This document shows positions 5,555 to 6,050 of a DNA stretch of 6,050 nucleotides, piece after piece. Source of the DNA: Actinoplanes liguriensis (lineage in GTDB: Bacteria; Actinomycetota; Actinomycetes; Mycobacteriales; Micromonosporaceae); contig KL571257.1 in assembly GCA_000715855.1 (NCBI GenBank), forward strand, positions 49,674 to 55,723, given 5' to 3'. A program made the translations under genes and the position numbers. Position 1 is the first letter of the stretch, and the number at the start of each line of letters is the position of its first letter. The notes beneath the pieces are model-generated. The model made no database searches. It had not been told where the DNA came from and saw only the letters and a program-made list of their open reading frames with translations.

Positions 5555-6034
5555 GTGGGACGGCAATTCCGGTGGTTGTGGCTGGCGTTCACGGCGAGCA
5601 CGCTGGGCACCTGGTTCGGGTTCGACGCGTTCCCGCTGATCGCGATCCTGGCGCTGCACGCGGGACCGGTCGAGGTGTCCCTGCTGGCCGCGGCGGGGCT
5701 CGCGGTCGGGGCGGTGCTCGCCGTGCCGCTCGGCCCGTGGGTGGAGTTCCGCCGCAAGCGGCCCGTGATGATCGCGATGGATCTGGTGCGGTTCGCGGCG
5801 CTGATCAGCATTCCCGCGGCGTACGCGCTCAATTGTCTCTCCTTCTTTCAGCTCGTGATCGTGTCGGTCGTCGCGGGCGCCGCTGACATCACCTTCCGGG
5901 CGGCCAGCGGTTCATTCCTGAAAGCGCTGGTCCCGGCGGCGGACCTGCTCGCCGCGAACGGGCGTTTCGAGGCCACCACCTGGACCGCGACCGTGCTCGG
6001 GCCGCCGCTGGGGAACGCGGCGATCGGCGTGTTC
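5555..6034 (+). CDS. Major facilitator superfamily transporter, N-terminal 160 residues only
   Basis: This is the start of an MFS efflux-type transporter of the branch related to EntS and macrolide/tetracycline exporters. GTG at 5555 has a Shine-Dalgarno GAAGGG (5542-5547) seven bases upstream. Hydrophobic segments lie at about 7-34, 41-63, 71-92 and 97-115. The loop after the second segment, GPWVEFRRKRPVMIAMDLVR (60-79), is the motif-A-like signature of this branch. FRAASGSFLKALVP (114-127) and LLAANGRFEATTW (131-143) are also typical of it. Real sequence ends with Phe160; the following codons (LSLIH) are adapter. A full protein would have about 400 residues and 12 helices. The substrate is unknown. 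Because the gene is divergent from the LysR gene across an operator-like dyad, it is the likely target of that regulator. Confidence 0.9.
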
Positions 6035-6050
6035 CTGTCTCTTATACACA
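6035..6050 (-). other. Truncated Tn5 mosaic end (library adapter) at the right edge
   Basis: CTGTCTCTTATACACA is the first 16 bases of the reverse-complement mosaic end. It begins exactly on a codon boundary of the transporter frame and adds LSLIH to its translation. Together with the adapter at base 1 it shows that both window borders are library-fragment ends. Confidence 0.97.

Noticed and set aside
5572..5886. Plus-strand open frame of 104 residues overlapping the MFS gene
   Set aside because: Its composition is Gly/Arg/Ala-rich, and the overlapping frame from 5555 encodes clear transmembrane helices and the MFS motif-A loop.
1..6050. CRISPR arrays, tRNA or rRNA genes, natural insertion sequences
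   Set aside because: No repeat-spacer periodicity, tRNA-like cloverleaf, ribosomal sequence or transposase-like protein was seen. The only transposon-derived DNA is library adapter.

Overview
The window is about 70% GC with strong G/C bias at third codon positions, GTG starts, a NarL-type two-component pair and several apparently leaderless promoters. This points to a high-GC actinomycete. Micromonosporaceae (Actinoplanes-like) is my guess from the style of the proteins, not something the sequence proves.

The most important observation concerns the record itself. The window opens with a complete 19-base Tn5 mosaic end (1-19) and closes with 16 bases of its reverse complement (6035-6050). A third, collapsed copy lies inside the first gene (752-774). 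These are tagmentation (Nextera-type) library sequences, not biology. The ends are therefore library-fragment ends, and the histidine kinase gene is a join of two fragments that has probably lost about 80-100 bases of real sequence.

Layout. 41-1743 (+): a histidine kinase, damaged by the adapter, and its NarL/LuxR-type response regulator, overlapping by ATGA. 1744-1813: a short convergent gap in which I see no convincing terminator. 1814-3063 (-): a 63-residue two-helix membrane protein downstream of an NMT1/SsuA-like ABC substrate-binding protein whose signal peptide appears to be in a different frame from the mature protein. 3064-3161: an AT-richer divergent promoter region. 3162-4001 (+): an aldo/keto reductase with an intact catalytic tetrad. 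4003-4317 (-): a small three-helix membrane protein, convergent with the reductase and separated from it by one base. 4352-4530 (-): a possible small frameshifted gene overlapping the end of the next gene. 4527-5453 (-): a LysR-type regulator. 5454-5554: a divergent regulatory region with an ACAACC-N3-GGTTGT dyad and a further half-site. 5555-6034 (+): the first 160 residues of a major facilitator superfamily exporter, cut off by the terminal adapter.

Functionally I see separate modules: a two-component system of unknown stimulus, an orphan solute-binding protein divergent from an oxidoreductase, and a LysR/MFS divergon in which the regulator probably controls the transporter. I do not see a new multi-gene system. 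Apart from the adapter artefact, the points that most merit checking are the two apparent single-base frame breaks and the LysR/MFS operator.
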